64,000 nt of DNA from Ceratopteris richardii (Eukaryota > Streptophyta > Polypodiopsida > Polypodiales > Pteridaceae). How positions within the stretch are numbered: position 1 is the stretch's first letter; each line of letters opens with the position of its first letter. The stretch lies in NCBI GenBank assembly GCA_020310875.1, contig CM035415.1, forward strand, positions 195,716,932-195,780,931, given 5' to 3'. The position numbers and the translations under genes are program-made. Under the pieces are notes generated by a model. It saw only the letters and a program-made list of their open reading frames with translations, made no database searches and was not told the DNA's origin. Of the stretch, positions 23,870-34,968 are shown piece by piece.

Positions 23870-24410
23870 CAAAAAACGCGATTCTGTGATGAAAATCGCG
23901 ATTCTGTAAAAATTCAAAATTTTTTGAAAAATCACGATTTTCAGTTTTCCCGCCTAAAAGTTGGTTGAAAAAAATCGCGATTCTGTGTTTTTCTCAAAAA
24001 AACACGATTCTCTGCTCAAAATCGCGATTCTCACCAATCACGATTTTCAGTAGAAACACGATTTTGTGAAAAAGGCGATTCTGTGAAAACACAATTTTTT
24101 GCTCAAAATCGCGATTTTCATGTGAAAAATACGATTTTCAAAAAACACGATTCTCTGCTCAAAATCGCGATTCTCACCAATCACGATTTTCAGCAAAAAA
24201 CACGATTTTGAGAAAAACACGACTTTCTGCTCAAAATCGCGATTCTCACAAATCACAATTTTCAGCCAAAAATACGATTTTGAGAAAAACACGATTCTGT
24301 GGGACAAAATCGCGATTTTCAAGTCAAAAACACGATTCTGTGGGACAAAATCGCGATTTTCAAGCCAAAAATACGATTTTGAGAAAAACACGATTCTGTG
24401 GGACAAAATC
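23870..24410 (+). repeat. E3 leader, irregular TCGCGA motif region
   Basis: Irregularly spaced copies of aaatcgcgatt alternate with acacgatttt or acacgattct. They merge into the regular array that follows. Between the primer site and 23870 I see only AT-rich leader with a short TCA-repeat run near 23650. Shadow ORFs on both strands reflect the repeat. Confidence 0.75.
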
Positions 24411-25085
24411 GCGATTTTCAGAAACACGATTTTGTGCTCAACATCGCGATTTTCAGAAACACGATTTTGTGATCAACATCGCGATTTTCAGAAACACGAT
24501 TTTGTGATCAACATCGCGATTTTCAGAAACACGATTTTGTGATCAACATCGCGATTTTCAGAAACACGATTTTGTGATCAACATCGCGATTTTCAGAAAC
24601 ACGATTTTGTGCTCAACATCGCGATTTTCAGAAACACGATTTTGTGATCAACATCGCGATTTTCAGAAACACGATTTTGTGCTCAACATCGCGATTTTCA
24701 GAAACACGATTTTGTGATCAACATCGCGATTTTCAGAAACACGATTTTGTGATCAACATCGCGATTTTCAGAAACACGATTTTGTGATCAACATCGCGAT
24801 TTTCAGAAACACGATTTTGTGATCAACATCGCGATTTTCAGAAACACGATTTTGTGCTCAACATCGCGATTTTCAGAAACACGATTTTGTGATCAACATC
24901 GCGATTTTCAGAAACACGATTTTGTGATCAACATCGCGATTTTCAGAAACACGATTTTGTGATCAACATCGCGATTTTCAGAAACACGATTTTGTGATCA
25001 ACATCGCGATTCTCAGAAACACGATTTTGTGATCAACATCGCGATTTTCAAAAACACGATTTTGTGCTCAACATCGCGATTTTTT
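24411..25085 (+). repeat. E3 leader tandem array, 35-bp period, 20 cores
   Basis: The core gcgat begins at 24411 and repeats every 35 bp without slippage to 25076, giving 20 cores. Each unit has a tcgcga palindrome, a gattttcagaaacacgattttgtg linker region and one main variable base (gtgatca or gtgctca). Such uniformity indicates recent expansion or homogenisation. Confidence 0.95.
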
Positions 25086-25212
25086 TGACTTCACAGCATC
25101 GCGATTTTCAGAAAGTTCACAAAATCGCGATTTTCTCCAAAGGTCCTGTTTGCCTGTTTTGACCCCCAGGAGCCTGATTTGACATAACTTTCTCATCCAA
25201 AGTCCATTTTTT

Positions 25213-25324
25213 GAGCTCTATAGCTTGTTGGAAAGCTCGTTTCAAATCCTACACGATCTCAACTGTTTTTTTCAAGAATAATGCGTTGATTTTGAGATAG
25301 GATAATTTGAAGTTGACCCTCAGG
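25213..25324 (+). promoter_or_regulatory. Conserved leader block upstream of gag (E3)
   Basis: From ttgagctcta to ttgaagttgaccct this aligns closely with the E5 leader block on the minus strand at 56263-56376, although the leaders otherwise differ. It lies between the tandem array and gag. The position would suit an RNA packaging or dimerisation signal; that role is inference. Confidence 0.5.
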
Positions 25325-25402
25325 TGGGACTAGGGAACCAAGGGGGCTCTAAAGAATTGTGAACCATACCAAAGGGAAAATTTGGACTATTGACTAAAGC
25401 TT

Positions 25403-28400
25403 ATGAACCTGAGATCTGGTAGACACTTAGGCAAGGATAAACAAAGCATTAGATCTTCTGAGGCTAGTGTCAACCATACATCCAAGTCTTGGGCACAACA
25501 ACTAAGTGGTCATCTTTTACTCAGATCAGACACAAGTGATTCAGAAATGTCTTTTAGTATGGGAAAACCTGCAGGTGGCTCAGGGACTGCCCATCTACAA
25601 ACACCGGAAGGTCCCTATAAGACACAGTTGGAATATATTCGGACCAACCAATTAGGTGCTCGCATCTATGAGGATGGTCTGAGGCGATCAGTGGTCCAAC
25701 TCAAAAATCCAGATCAATCCTTTGGACTTGAACACCCGGTGGTCAAGTTCGAAGAGGGTTCATACATTGATAAGGAAGGAACCATGTATGTGGTTACCAG
25801 CCAACCAGATAGGACCGATGAGTTTGGAAATATCATTCATGAGAATGAGATAGGAGACCTAGAACAAGGAAACGTAGGACAAGGACCCCAGACTCCTAGA
25901 GGTAAGTCAGTTTTGACCCGAGTGATCACTCCGGACTGGATCCCTCAAGACAACAAAAGCATAGAACTATTTTTGAATAGAGAAACAGAGGAAGCCTTTT
26001 GGAGGTTCAAGCCAGATCAACCTAGCCAATTGGGCATAGTTATCATCTATGAATTCAAAGATCCTGAGATACCGGGCAAAGTTGTCTACCTGGATAACAC
26101 ATCAGAGAAAATTTTCTTGGTAACGGAACATGATAGACATGCATATACATGGAAGAATGACATGATTTTCCCCCCACCAAGATCCAATGTTTCCCATGGC
26201 CTCCAAGGTGTAGGATCATCCCAGGCTCATGAAGCCCAGAGAGAAAGAACTAGAGAGAGACCTGAGGTAAGTTTTGCACACACTGTGGGCAGGAATAGGT
26301 CAGGATTTGAAAATGAAAGACCTGAAAGAGAGAGACATCAAGCACATAGGCAACAAAGAGATGAACAGGATTTTCCATTGCCTAAACCCCGGGAGTACCC
26401 AAGAACCCTTAAACCCAGTCACGTGATCAAGGCAATGAAGAACTATTTCGATGGGACAGGGGATCCTTATGATCATGTGGCCGAGTACAAACAAGTGCTG
26501 AGAGCCGAACAAATTGAGGACTGGTTCACCCAGTACGAGGCATTTGGTTTGACCCTTAAAGGCACGGCCTTAGCTTGGTTTCAACCATTGAGTAGAAGCA
26601 GCTATCGCGATATAGGTCAACTGCTAGACGAATTCATTGTAGAATTTTCCAAGAGTGGTATCAGGCATAACACATCGTCCCTGATCCATAGTTTCAAGCA
26701 GACACCCCAAGAAACAGTGCGACTAGCAGGTAGAAGGTTCAGACAGTACCTAGAAAGATGCCCTGCTCCAGAGCTACCCACACCAGCCAAACAAGTGGCT
26801 TTGTTTTTAGATGGCTTATTGAGCACAAAGTTAAGATCCTATGTATACTTGAAAGATCCTAGATCCATAGAAGAGTGTGTGCGGACGTGCATAGACATAG
26901 AAGATAACTTGGGTGAGGAGTTAGGATTGTCCAAACTCTACAAAGATTCGGATAGTTCTACTAGTCATACTTCAAAGACCTCCACAGAAATAGAAGAGAT
27001 AGCTGAGCAAGTTGCCAAGAAGCTGGGAGTCCAAAATAAACAAACACAGAGAGTCACTTCATTGAATCGGTGCTATACTTGCGGAGGTGACCACATGGCT
27101 AACGTATGCCCAATGCAAAACCAAAACATTAGAGAAAGGAATGCTCCATATTGCACTATTGAGAGAAAATACACAAACCACACGGCTCAAGATTGTCCCT
27201 ACAATAGGCAGGCTGTTAGACAAAATTATCAGCAACCTTACCCACAGGGTAGGTATCAGAATCAATACCAACAGCCATATTACAGACCACAACAGCAATA
27301 TCAGGTACCATATAGGCCACAACCTGTCTTGGTAAACCAACCACCAGCTCCAGCCAACGTGATTCCAGTCAAGTATGCTGTGGGAGAGGAAAATCCAAAT
27401 AGAGCTTTGGTGCCACTAACCCCATTGATACCAGATAATGACTCTCATGCTCATAGTTCAGACTACTCCCATGAAGGTAGTCCACATGCTTATTACACAG
27501 AGTCACCTGAACATAGTGAGATTTACTCGTATCAATATGAGGCACCACCTATGGAGCAAAATTGGGAGCCAGAATACTCCAATGTCATGTACACAAATCC
27601 TAACCCTAGGCCCCAGTTGAGACAAATGAGACCACAAGCCCCTAGAGGATCTTGTTTTAGATGTCAAGGTGATCATTTCATTCGTGACTGTCCCCACCCA
27701 CCATCTCCGAGCCAAGGACAGGCTATCACAATACAGGCTTTTTGTCCTGATTGTGGCAAAGACCATCTCCCCAGAGATTGTCCAAGAAACCCCTCTAGTG
27801 CACCCAAGATTACACCCATTAATGTGGTAGGCTTAGTGGCAGATCCAAGTTCAAGTAGTAGCAATGTGGCTCCTATACAAGCTGTCACTAGAGCACAAGC
27901 CTTAAAACAGGATAAACCAGTAGAACAATCAGAGTCGAGTGAATCGGGAGAGCCTAGTAAGAGGAAAACAAGAACATGGAAGGATACCAGAGAGAAGGCC
28001 AATCGCAAGTGGAATAAAAAGTTATCGGAACTAGAAGAAAGCTTAAAAGAAGCGAAAACAAAAATAGAAGACATTGCATCTCAAAGCCCCTCGCATGCCG
28101 AAACTCCATCCACTCCACCTCATCCCACCCCACCACCCATTGTAAATAGACCGCAACCAGGGTCTGTTCTTGCAGATCCAACCCCAGAAGGCTTGGACAT
28201 GATGTTCAAGGCCTACCAGGCTCGACTTCAAGAAGGGCCTACAGCGGCAAACCTAGACAAGAGTTACCCTAGAGCAGATTTAGAGATTGAACGGATGAAA
28301 ATGTGCATGAAAATGGTAGAACAAGCTCAAGCCATACTTGAGACTAGTCAAAAGTTCAATCAGACAAACTCTATCAAATCGGATTTGCATTTCCAGGGCT

Positions 28401-31400
28401 TACTAGAACGATTAGAGCAGTTGGTAAACAAACCACAAGTTTCTTTACCTCCACAGGCTCAACCAGTTATTGAAAGAGGAAGCTCACCACCCAGGGGAGC
28501 TTATGTTCCTAATTCCACGGATGCTGGAATACCTCCTTCTATTCAACAGTACTCTCAAGAATTCTTGCGGGAAATACAAGAAGAGAAATGGGCCAAGGAG
28601 AAGGGTAATTCCCCTCCTATTCCTGAGATTGATGATCTTCATGATCAATTTCCCCAAGACATCCCATCTATTTACGACGATGAAGCAGAACAACAAGAGG
28701 ACGAAAGGTTAGATTTTGAATCTAATACCTTAGAAGAACTGCCTCAATTTCCAGGCCCATGGGAATCTGAATCACTCCAGATTAGAGCTCCCACAATACT
28801 GGTAAGAAATGAAGACTCAGTGGTTCCAAGGAACACTGATGTCGTGAAGAACACTAAGGTTCAGTCTCATCTCACTGTAGAAGAGCTGCTCAAAGCAAAA
28901 CCTGAGCTCTGGAATCATGTGAAGGATCAGGTTCCAGAACTTGATTCCAACATGCCAAAAGCAGGCTCCAAGCAAAGGGTACCAGAGATACCTCTAGACA
29001 AAATAGGGGACATGTGTGAGGGTGAAGAAGGTAATACTTATCTTCCCATCACCTACCAAGGTTACACAACCAAAGCAATCATAGATTCAGGTGCTGGTGT
29101 TGCTATTGCGACCACCTCCTTGTGGAAGCAATGGGGCAAGCCCACATTAAGACCAACTAGAATGAAGCTTCAAATGGCTGATGGTCATTTTGAAAGACCT
29201 CTAGGATTGCTAGAAGGGATCACTCTAACCACTTGTGGTGTAGAATTTGAGCACACATTTGCTATATGTGACTTTGAGAAAAATAATGTCTTTGAGATGA
29301 TCCTAGGAAGACCCTTCCTACGACAATTGCAAATAGTACAGGATTGGGGAACTAACTCCTTGTACTTACAGCACTTAGGGGTCACCACTAAGGTCAATTT
29401 GAAGGATTACACCTTCAGAGATGTACCACCCCTACAGTGGAATTCTATCCACAAAGCGAAAGAAGATTCCATCTCTGTGCATTCTGAAAGTTCACCTGAT
29501 CCATCATGGCTGCATGAAGATACTCATTTGTGGATGTGCAAGGTCGCAAAGGAAGAGGAAAAACGTTTAAAGGCAAGAGAAGAAGGAACTTCGCTAGGAG
29601 ATAGACCAGTTAGGGACCCAGCCTACACACCGATGATCTTTCCAGATGAGGAGTTTGAGCCTCATGGCTGGCCAGAAATCTTAGCCACCATGGACATTGC
29701 TGTCAATGAGGAACAATGGACACCTCATTGTGATGAGGAGGGTTATGATATCTCAGTGTTCATGTGTCAACCCTTGCTAGAAGAATGTGACCCTAGTGAT
29801 GTCATAGAAGAGGAAGAGAATGGCGATGATCTGGAGTCTATTGTGATGGATAGTTGCTTTAACTCAGAGCAGCACTATTTAGAAGATATAGGAGTGTTCA
29901 CCCAGAAAGAAGAAGAACCTCTCACAAGTATTAAAACAGTAAACTCAAAGGATGGAAGTGAGAGTAGTCAAAAGAAAAAGAAAAGAAAAGCAGTGAAACA
30001 AGAAAAGGAGGAATCATTGTTTGAAGTACCAGAAAACTTCAAGAAATATGAAGTTGACGACCGCAAAATTTTGGTACGAATGCCTAAGAGAGAGGCCATC
30101 ATAGGAGAATCATATGATAATAAAGAAAAGACCAAGAAGATTGTAGTGACCATTGAAGAGAACGAAGAGAGATGCACATATATAGGAGATGACCTAAGTG
30201 CAAGAGAAGAAATGGAGCTCATAGCTCTATTAAGGGAATATAGGGATGTGTTTGCATGGCACTATAGAGACTTGAAAGGGGTAGATCCAAGAATTTGCTC
30301 TCATACTATCCCCATGACTGCTGATGCTAAGCCCACCAAACAGAAGCCCTACACATATAATGATACCTATGCAGCCAAAATCAAAGAAGAAATTGATAGG
30401 TTGATTGAGGCTGGATTCATCTATGAGATTGAGCATACCGAATGGGTGTCCCCCATTGTTGTGGTACCCAAGAAGAACGGGAAGTTGCGAGTGTGTATTA
30501 ACCTTAAAAAAGTTAATGCCGCTACGATTAGAGATAGTTATCCACTTCCAATCACAGAACACCTATTGGAGCGTGTTGCAGGCAAGGAAGTTTATAGCTT
30601 CCTTGATGGATTTTCAGGTTACAATCAAGTAGCCATTGCCCCAGAAGATCAACACAAAACAGCTTTTGCTACAGAGTGGGGAATCTTTGCATTTCGGGTG
30701 ATGCCATTTGGGCTCACCAATGCACCTGCAACATTCCAAAGGCTCATGTGTCATGTCTTCAAAGAGTTCTTGCGAAAGAGCTTAGAAGTGTATGTGGATG
30801 ATTTATGTGCTCATTCCCAAGAAAGAAGGGTTCACATCCCTGAACTCAGACAAATCTTCAACAAGTGTAGAGAATATCGAGTGTGTCTGAACCCAGAAAA
30901 GTGTGTGTTCATGGTGCGTCAAGGTAAAATCCTCGGTCATATTGTTTCTAAGAATGGAATCTCAACGGATGAAGATAAGGTACGAGCCATAGCGGAGCTG
31001 CCAAGGCCAAGGAATGTTAAAGAGGTACAAGCCTTTATGGGCCATTGTGGATATTACCGTAGGTTTATCCACATGTACGCGATCATAGCTAGACCCCTTT
31101 ATGCCTTGTTGTCTAATTTTGAGTGGAACGACGAATGCGAGAATTCTTTCAATGAACTGAAGAAACGATTGTGCACAGCACCAATACTGACCACTCCTGA
31201 TTGGAATAAACCATTTCATGTCCATGTGGATGCATCCAATCATGCCATAGGATGTGTGCTGGCACAACCCACAGGTGAAGGGAATTTAGATTTGCCCATA
31301 GCATATGCTAGTAGACAACTAAACCCAGCCGAAAGAAATTATACCACAACCGAGCGAGAAGGGTTAGGCATGGTATATGCTGTAAAGAAGTTTAGACACT

Positions 31401-34400
31401 ATTTATTGGCCAACAAGTTCAAGTTCTTCACTGATCATCAAGCTTTGTTATATTTGGTCAATAAACCTTGCAATACTGGACGCTTAGTAAGATGGTTCCT
31501 CTTACTAATGGAGTATGACTTTGAAGTTGTTGTCAGGAAAGGTAGAACCCACCTTCGGGCAGATCACCTTTCTCGCATTACTTCAGGAGAGTCACCACAA
31601 GGAGTGTCTGATGAACTACCTGATGCTTATCTGTTCAATTTGGAAGTTGTTCCTAAATGGGCAAATAAGTTGGTACCAGTCCTAACCTTCGGCCCTGCAA
31701 ATAAGAATGTGAAAACATCACAAGAAGAAATTGTAAAATCACAAAAATATCACATATTGGCAGGAAGCATGTACAAACAAGATACTGAGGGTGTATTAGC
31801 TTGTTGTGTCGAGGATGATGAACATAGTAGTTGGTTGCAGCAAGCTCATGAGGGATTGCTAGGAAATCACTATTCTAAACAACGAACATTGCAAAATTTG
31901 AAACGTTTAGGAGTGTATTGGCCTAGCATGGACAAAGAAATACATGAGTGGATCAAGAATTGTCCAATGTGTAGAGAGAAACCACCAGTGGAGCATGCGA
32001 CCCTTTATCAAGTATCATTAATTCCAGATTGGAGTACTCCATTGGTAGAGTTTATGAGATCGGGAAGATTACCCAAAGAGGCCAGTCTAGCAAGAAGACG
32101 AAATATGGAGCAAGAGGCTCAAGGCTATGCCTTAGTAGGAGAAAACCTATACCGAAGAGGTAAAGATGGTTACTTAAGACTGTGCGTTCATGAATCAGAC
32201 TATTTAAGGGTCTTAGAGACTGCACACAGTGGTGTTGCAGGTGGACATTTTGGCCCTGACCGAGTGATTAAAACCATTCTATTCTCAGGACTTTGGTGGC
32301 CCACTCTTCATATGGATGCACATACCTATGTGAAGAAATGTGACACTTGCCAACGTGCACAATATCCAGTAAGAAAAGACGAGATGCCCTTGAGGCCAAT
32401 GATGGGAGGACGTGCATTTTCGAAGTGGGGCATAGACTTCATAGGTCCTATTAACCCCCCAGCTAGAAACTCCCATGCAGAGTACATCATTGTAGCCACA
32501 GATTACCTTACAAAGTGGGTAGAAGTCAAAGCCACAACAAAGAATGATGCTCAGACTACGGCTAAGTTCTTATTCGAGAATGTGTTCACGAGATATGGAC
32601 TACCAATAGAGTTGGTGAGCGATAGAGGCACACACTTCTTGAATGAAGTCATTGAAAATCTTCTCCAAGAATTCTTGGTGATACATAAGAAATCCGCCCC
32701 CTATCATCCACAAGCCAACGGACAAGCCGAGAGTACCAATAAGATCCTCTGTAACGTATTGACAAAATTGGTAAATAATAAACGCTCTGATTGGGACAAA
32801 CAACTTCATCATGCTGTTTGGGCTTATCGAGTTGCCTACAAAACGGTACTCAACGCCACCCCATTTCAGATGGTCTTCGGACAGAACGCTGTGCTACCAT
32901 TAGATTTCTTAATCCCTGCCTTAAAAGTAGCACAAGAGTATGAGTGGAATGGGCATGAATTGTCCTCTAGGATCTTTGATCTCGAACGCTTGGGTGAAAC
33001 GAGGCTACGAGCGGCAGCAGGCATCTACGCTGCAAAGAAGAGGCAAAAGGCATACTTTGATGCACACATCAAGGATAAGGGATTGAAAGAGGGAGATCTA
33101 GTGTTGGTATACACACTAAAACAACATGCCCGTAAGTTGGAAAAAAGAGGTTATGGACCCATGATCATTAATAGAATTTCCACTAGTGGTGCAGTTCAGT
33201 TGGCCACTCTAGAAGGAGATATCTTGCCAAACTATATTAGTGGCTGTAGAGTCAAGCTATATCAAGAACCTCTTACTGAGGATATGCTAATGAGACTCAA
33301 CACTGCGAAGAAGCGAAAACAAGAAGAGTTAAGAGTGAGAGAAGAAGCACAAGAAGAGGCCAGAGAGCGTATTAGGCAAAATAAGTTAAGGCGATTAGGC
33401 CTAGATGTCAACTCAAAAGCCCCAAAATATCACATGGATATGTGTCAAAAGTCAGGCATTGCGACTTCTCAGGTCATTGACCGAAGACCCTTTGTGACCA
33501 TAGAGATAGGACAAGGGAAGGGTGCAAGGACGGTGAAAGCATTGATTGACTCAGGTGCAGCAAGTAGTGCAGTTAAACTTTCCTACTGCCAAGACTTGGG
33601 GTTGAACATCAATCCCATAGAAGCTTATCTCATAGGATTGGGAGGTGTGGAAACCCCTTGTTTGGGCGAGGTGGAACTTCCCATCTACCTTCAAGATGTT
33701 CCAATGAAAGTCAAAGCGCTAGTATGTCAAGATGAGAACCTTACAGAACCACTTGTCTTGGGTCAAGATTGGATCTATGACCATGCAGTTAACTTAAACC
33801 TAAGAAGTCAAATTCTTCAAGTTTGGGTACATGAACAATGCATTACATTAGAGTTAGAGAACTGCATGCTCCTAGATCATGGCACCACACACTCTCTTAG
33901 TTCTTCCAAGACTAATCATATGAAAGAAGATGTTGTATGTGTCCAAAGCTCTATGATGCAGAAGGAGTCAATCGTGGAAGACCAGGTTCGAAGGCGGGTG
34001 GATCTTTCTTCTTCTCCAAAGACTCAAGTAGCCACAGTAGTGAGCCCACCACACAAGCAAACACAACCGTTCACGACAACTGCTACATCAAATAGAAAGA
34101 CACCATTCGATAAAAAAGCGGTTCCGGGCATGAAGCAGATCTGGGTACGCAAAGGAGAGCAACCACCAGCCTTACCCCCACAAATCCCATCCATGCACAC
34201 TAACCAAGCCAGAAGACGAAGGAAGCAGCTCAGACAAGCTCCGTCACAAGATATCCAACAAGTTTGGGTGCCTAAGAAGTTAGCTGCAGCTCAACAAGGG
34301 CAATTACAGATGTGGGTACCTAAGAAGATCCTACACCCACAACAACCTTTGTTCTCCCACATGCAAAAGGTTTCAACAAAGAGGCCAAAAAGAGAAAAGG

Positions 34401-34693
34401 GTAAGAACCACGTACAGAGACCAAAGGAAGATCAAATCAGCTCTTCAACATTAGTAGGAAGACATGCAAAAAGGATATGGGTTTGGAAGCCAAAAGTGCA
34501 AGTAGCCCCCACCGAACCAAAGCATCAACCACACTGGATACCACAGTTCAGAAAGCATCCAAAGAGAAAGACGCCTGAGGTGACCTCTACAGTGCCAAAT
34601 GATGTTCTAAAATGGACTCCAATAAGGAGGATTACATCAGTTCGAGACTCAATGGATACCTCCACTAAGGCCGGCTTCAACCTCCACAAATAA
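25403..34693 (+). CDS. gag-pol: E3 gag-pol polyprotein, intact, 3096 aa
   Basis: One ORF without frameshift encodes all products. Approximate residues: MNLRSG start; capsid-like region 333-450 (MKNYFDGTGDPYDHV, TALAWFQPL); zinc knuckles near 556 (CYTCGGDHMANVC), 753 (CFRCQGDHFIRDC) and 783 (CPDCGKDHLPRDC), all with the short spacing CX2CX3HX4C, plus a knuckle lacking one Cys near 590; retropepsin 1 near 1226 (DSGAGVAIATT, ILGRPF); RT 1660-1860 (YVDD near 1796); RNase H 1940-2070; extra HHCC module 2147-2189; integrase HHCC 2272-2316; DDE core 2342-2440; retropepsin 2 near 2712-2790 (DSGAASSAV, LGQDW); basic tail with QIWVRK, QVWVPK, QMWVPK, RIWVWK and KWTP (2911-3072). The start follows from homology to E5 and E4. 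I see no chromodomain and no extra archaeal-type RNase H. Confidence 0.95.
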   Translation: MNLRSGRHLGKDKQSIRSSEASVNHTSKSWAQQLSGHLLLRSDTSDSEMSFSMGKPAGGSGTAHLQTPEGPYKTQLEYIRTNQLGARIYEDGLRRSVVQLKNPDQSFGLEHPVVKFEEGSYIDKEGTMYVVTSQPDRTDEFGNIIHENEIGDLEQGNVGQGPQTPRGKSVLTRVITPDWIPQDNKSIELFLNRETEEAFWRFKPDQPSQLGIVIIYEFKDPEIPGKVVYLDNTSEKIFLVTEHDRHAYTWKNDMIFPPPRSNVSHGLQGVGSSQAHEAQRERTRERPEVSFAHTVGRNRSGFENERPERERHQAHRQQRDEQDFPLPKPREYPRTLKPSHVIKAMKNYFDGTGDPYDHVAEYKQVLRAEQIEDWFTQYEAFGLTLKGTALAWFQPLSRSSYRDIGQLLDEFIVEFSKSGIRHNTSSLIHSFKQTPQETVRLAGRRFRQYLERCPAPELPTPAKQVALFLDGLLSTKLRSYVYLKDPRSIEECVRTCIDIEDNLGEELGLSKLYKDSDSSTSHTSKTSTEIEEIAEQVAKKLGVQNKQTQRVTSLNRCYTCGGDHMANVCPMQNQNIRERNAPYCTIERKYTNHTAQDCPYNRQAVRQNYQQPYPQGRYQNQYQQPYYRPQQQYQVPYRPQPVLVNQPPAPANVIPVKYAVGEENPNRALVPLTPLIPDNDSHAHSSDYSHEGSPHAYYTESPEHSEIYSYQYEAPPMEQNWEPEYSNVMYTNPNPRPQLRQMRPQAPRGSCFRCQGDHFIRDCPHPPSPSQGQAITIQAFCPDCGKDHLPRDCPRNPSSAPKITPINVVGLVADPSSSSSNVAPIQAVTRAQALKQDKPVEQSESSESGEPSKRKTRTWKDTREKANRKWNKKLSELEESLKEAKTKIEDIASQSPSHAETPSTPPHPTPPPIVNRPQPGSVLADPTPEGLDMMFKAYQARLQEGPTAANLDKSYPRADLEIERMKMCMKMVEQAQAILETSQKFNQTNSIKSDLHFQGLLERLEQLVNKPQVSLPPQAQPVIERGSSPPRGAYVPNSTDAGIPPSIQQYSQEFLREIQEEKWAKEKGNSPPIPEIDDLHDQFPQDIPSIYDDEAEQQEDERLDFESNTLEELPQFPGPWESESLQIRAPTILVRNEDSVVPRNTDVVKNTKVQSHLTVEELLKAKPELWNHVKDQVPELDSNMPKAGSKQRVPEIPLDKIGDMCEGEEGNTYLPITYQGYTTKAIIDSGAGVAIATTSLWKQWGKPTLRPTRMKLQMADGHFERPLGLLEGITLTTCGVEFEHTFAICDFEKNNVFEMILGRPFLRQLQIVQDWGTNSLYLQHLGVTTKVNLKDYTFRDVPPLQWNSIHKAKEDSISVHSESSPDPSWLHEDTHLWMCKVAKEEEKRLKAREEGTSLGDRPVRDPAYTPMIFPDEEFEPHGWPEILATMDIAVNEEQWTPHCDEEGYDISVFMCQPLLEECDPSDVIEEEENGDDLESIVMDSCFNSEQHYLEDIGVFTQKEEEPLTSIKTVNSKDGSESSQKKKKRKAVKQEKEESLFEVPENFKKYEVDDRKILVRMPKREAIIGESYDNKEKTKKIVVTIEENEERCTYIGDDLSAREEMELIALLREYRDVFAWHYRDLKGVDPRICSHTIPMTADAKPTKQKPYTYNDTYAAKIKEEIDRLIEAGFIYEIEHTEWVSPIVVVPKKNGKLRVCINLKKVNAATIRDSYPLPITEHLLERVAGKEVYSFLDGFSGYNQVAIAPEDQHKTAFATEWGIFAFRVMPFGLTNAPATFQRLMCHVFKEFLRKSLEVYVDDLCAHSQERRVHIPELRQIFNKCREYRVCLNPEKCVFMVRQGKILGHIVSKNGISTDEDKVRAIAELPRPRNVKEVQAFMGHCGYYRRFIHMYAIIARPLYALLSNFEWNDECENSFNELKKRLCTAPILTTPDWNKPFHVHVDASNHAIGCVLAQPTGEGNLDLPIAYASRQLNPAERNYTTTEREGLGMVYAVKKFRHYLLANKFKFFTDHQALLYLVNKPCNTGRLVRWFLLLMEYDFEVVVRKGRTHLRADHLSRITSGESPQGVSDELPDAYLFNLEVVPKWANKLVPVLTFGPANKNVKTSQEEIVKSQKYHILAGSMYKQDTEGVLACCVEDDEHSSWLQQAHEGLLGNHYSKQRTLQNLKRLGVYWPSMDKEIHEWIKNCPMCREKPPVEHATLYQVSLIPDWSTPLVEFMRSGRLPKEASLARRRNMEQEAQGYALVGENLYRRGKDGYLRLCVHESDYLRVLETAHSGVAGGHFGPDRVIKTILFSGLWWPTLHMDAHTYVKKCDTCQRAQYPVRKDEMPLRPMMGGRAFSKWGIDFIGPINPPARNSHAEYIIVATDYLTKWVEVKATTKNDAQTTAKFLFENVFTRYGLPIELVSDRGTHFLNEVIENLLQEFLVIHKKSAPYHPQANGQAESTNKILCNVLTKLVNNKRSDWDKQLHHAVWAYRVAYKTVLNATPFQMVFGQNAVLPLDFLIPALKVAQEYEWNGHELSSRIFDLERLGETRLRAAAGIYAAKKRQKAYFDAHIKDKGLKEGDLVLVYTLKQHARKLEKRGYGPMIINRISTSGAVQLATLEGDILPNYISGCRVKLYQEPLTEDMLMRLNTAKKRKQEELRVREEAQEEARERIRQNKLRRLGLDVNSKAPKYHMDMCQKSGIATSQVIDRRPFVTIEIGQGKGARTVKALIDSGAASSAVKLSYCQDLGLNINPIEAYLIGLGGVETPCLGEVELPIYLQDVPMKVKALVCQDENLTEPLVLGQDWIYDHAVNLNLRSQILQVWVHEQCITLELENCMLLDHGTTHSLSSSKTNHMKEDVVCVQSSMMQKESIVEDQVRRRVDLSSSPKTQVATVVSPPHKQTQPFTTTATSNRKTPFDKKAVPGMKQIWVRKGEQPPALPPQIPSMHTNQARRRRKQLRQAPSQDIQQVWVPKKLAAAQQGQLQMWVPKKILHPQQPLFSHMQKVSTKRPKREKGKNHVQRPKEDQISSSTLVGRHAKRIWVWKPKVQVAPTEPKHQPHWIPQFRKHPKRKTPEVTSTVPNDVLKWTPIRRITSVRDSMDTSTKAGFNLHK

Positions 34694-34748
34694 CATCGAA
34701 AGCCTCGAACGAGCAACAACCATGTGCTCCTTGCACAACCCTGTCTTT

Positions 34749-34850
34749 TGCACCATTTAGGTCATGCATTTCCAAAGTATGCATTAATATAGGGCCACAT
34801 TACACGGCCGTGCATAGACACACTTGAGAATCCCATGCACAAGAGCACAG
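34749..34850 (+). repeat. Diverged direct repeat, copy A (E3 3' region)
   Basis: Shares, in order, ttgcacca, atgcattt-ccaa, agtatgca, gggc-acattaca-ggccgtgca and cccatgcac with 35707-35815. The two copies flank the poly(A) run and about 850 bp. Confidence 0.6.
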
Positions 34851-34916
34851 TGACATATGTCGAACATTTCTATTGATACTAACTTTTGTGTTCTTGTTTT
34901 GTGATATCCTGTTCCT

Positions 34917-34918
<2 letters not shown>

Positions 34919-34965
<47 letters not shown>
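34919..34965 (+). repeat. Poly(A) run of about 47 bases
   Basis: An uninterrupted A tract followed by a short GA-rich run. It is not at an element end, so it may mark an old retrotransposed segment or slippage at an A-rich spot. Confidence 0.9.

Positions 34966-34968
<3 letters not shown>

Noticed and set aside
24047..24507. ORFs on both strands in the E3 leader array
   Set aside because: Low-complexity products of the repeat; the element gag starts later at 25403.
24411..25085. CRISPR-like array with regular 35-bp spacing
   Set aside because: There are no unique spacers: the whole 35-bp unit repeats. It lies in the leader of a plant LTR retrotransposon with no cas genes.
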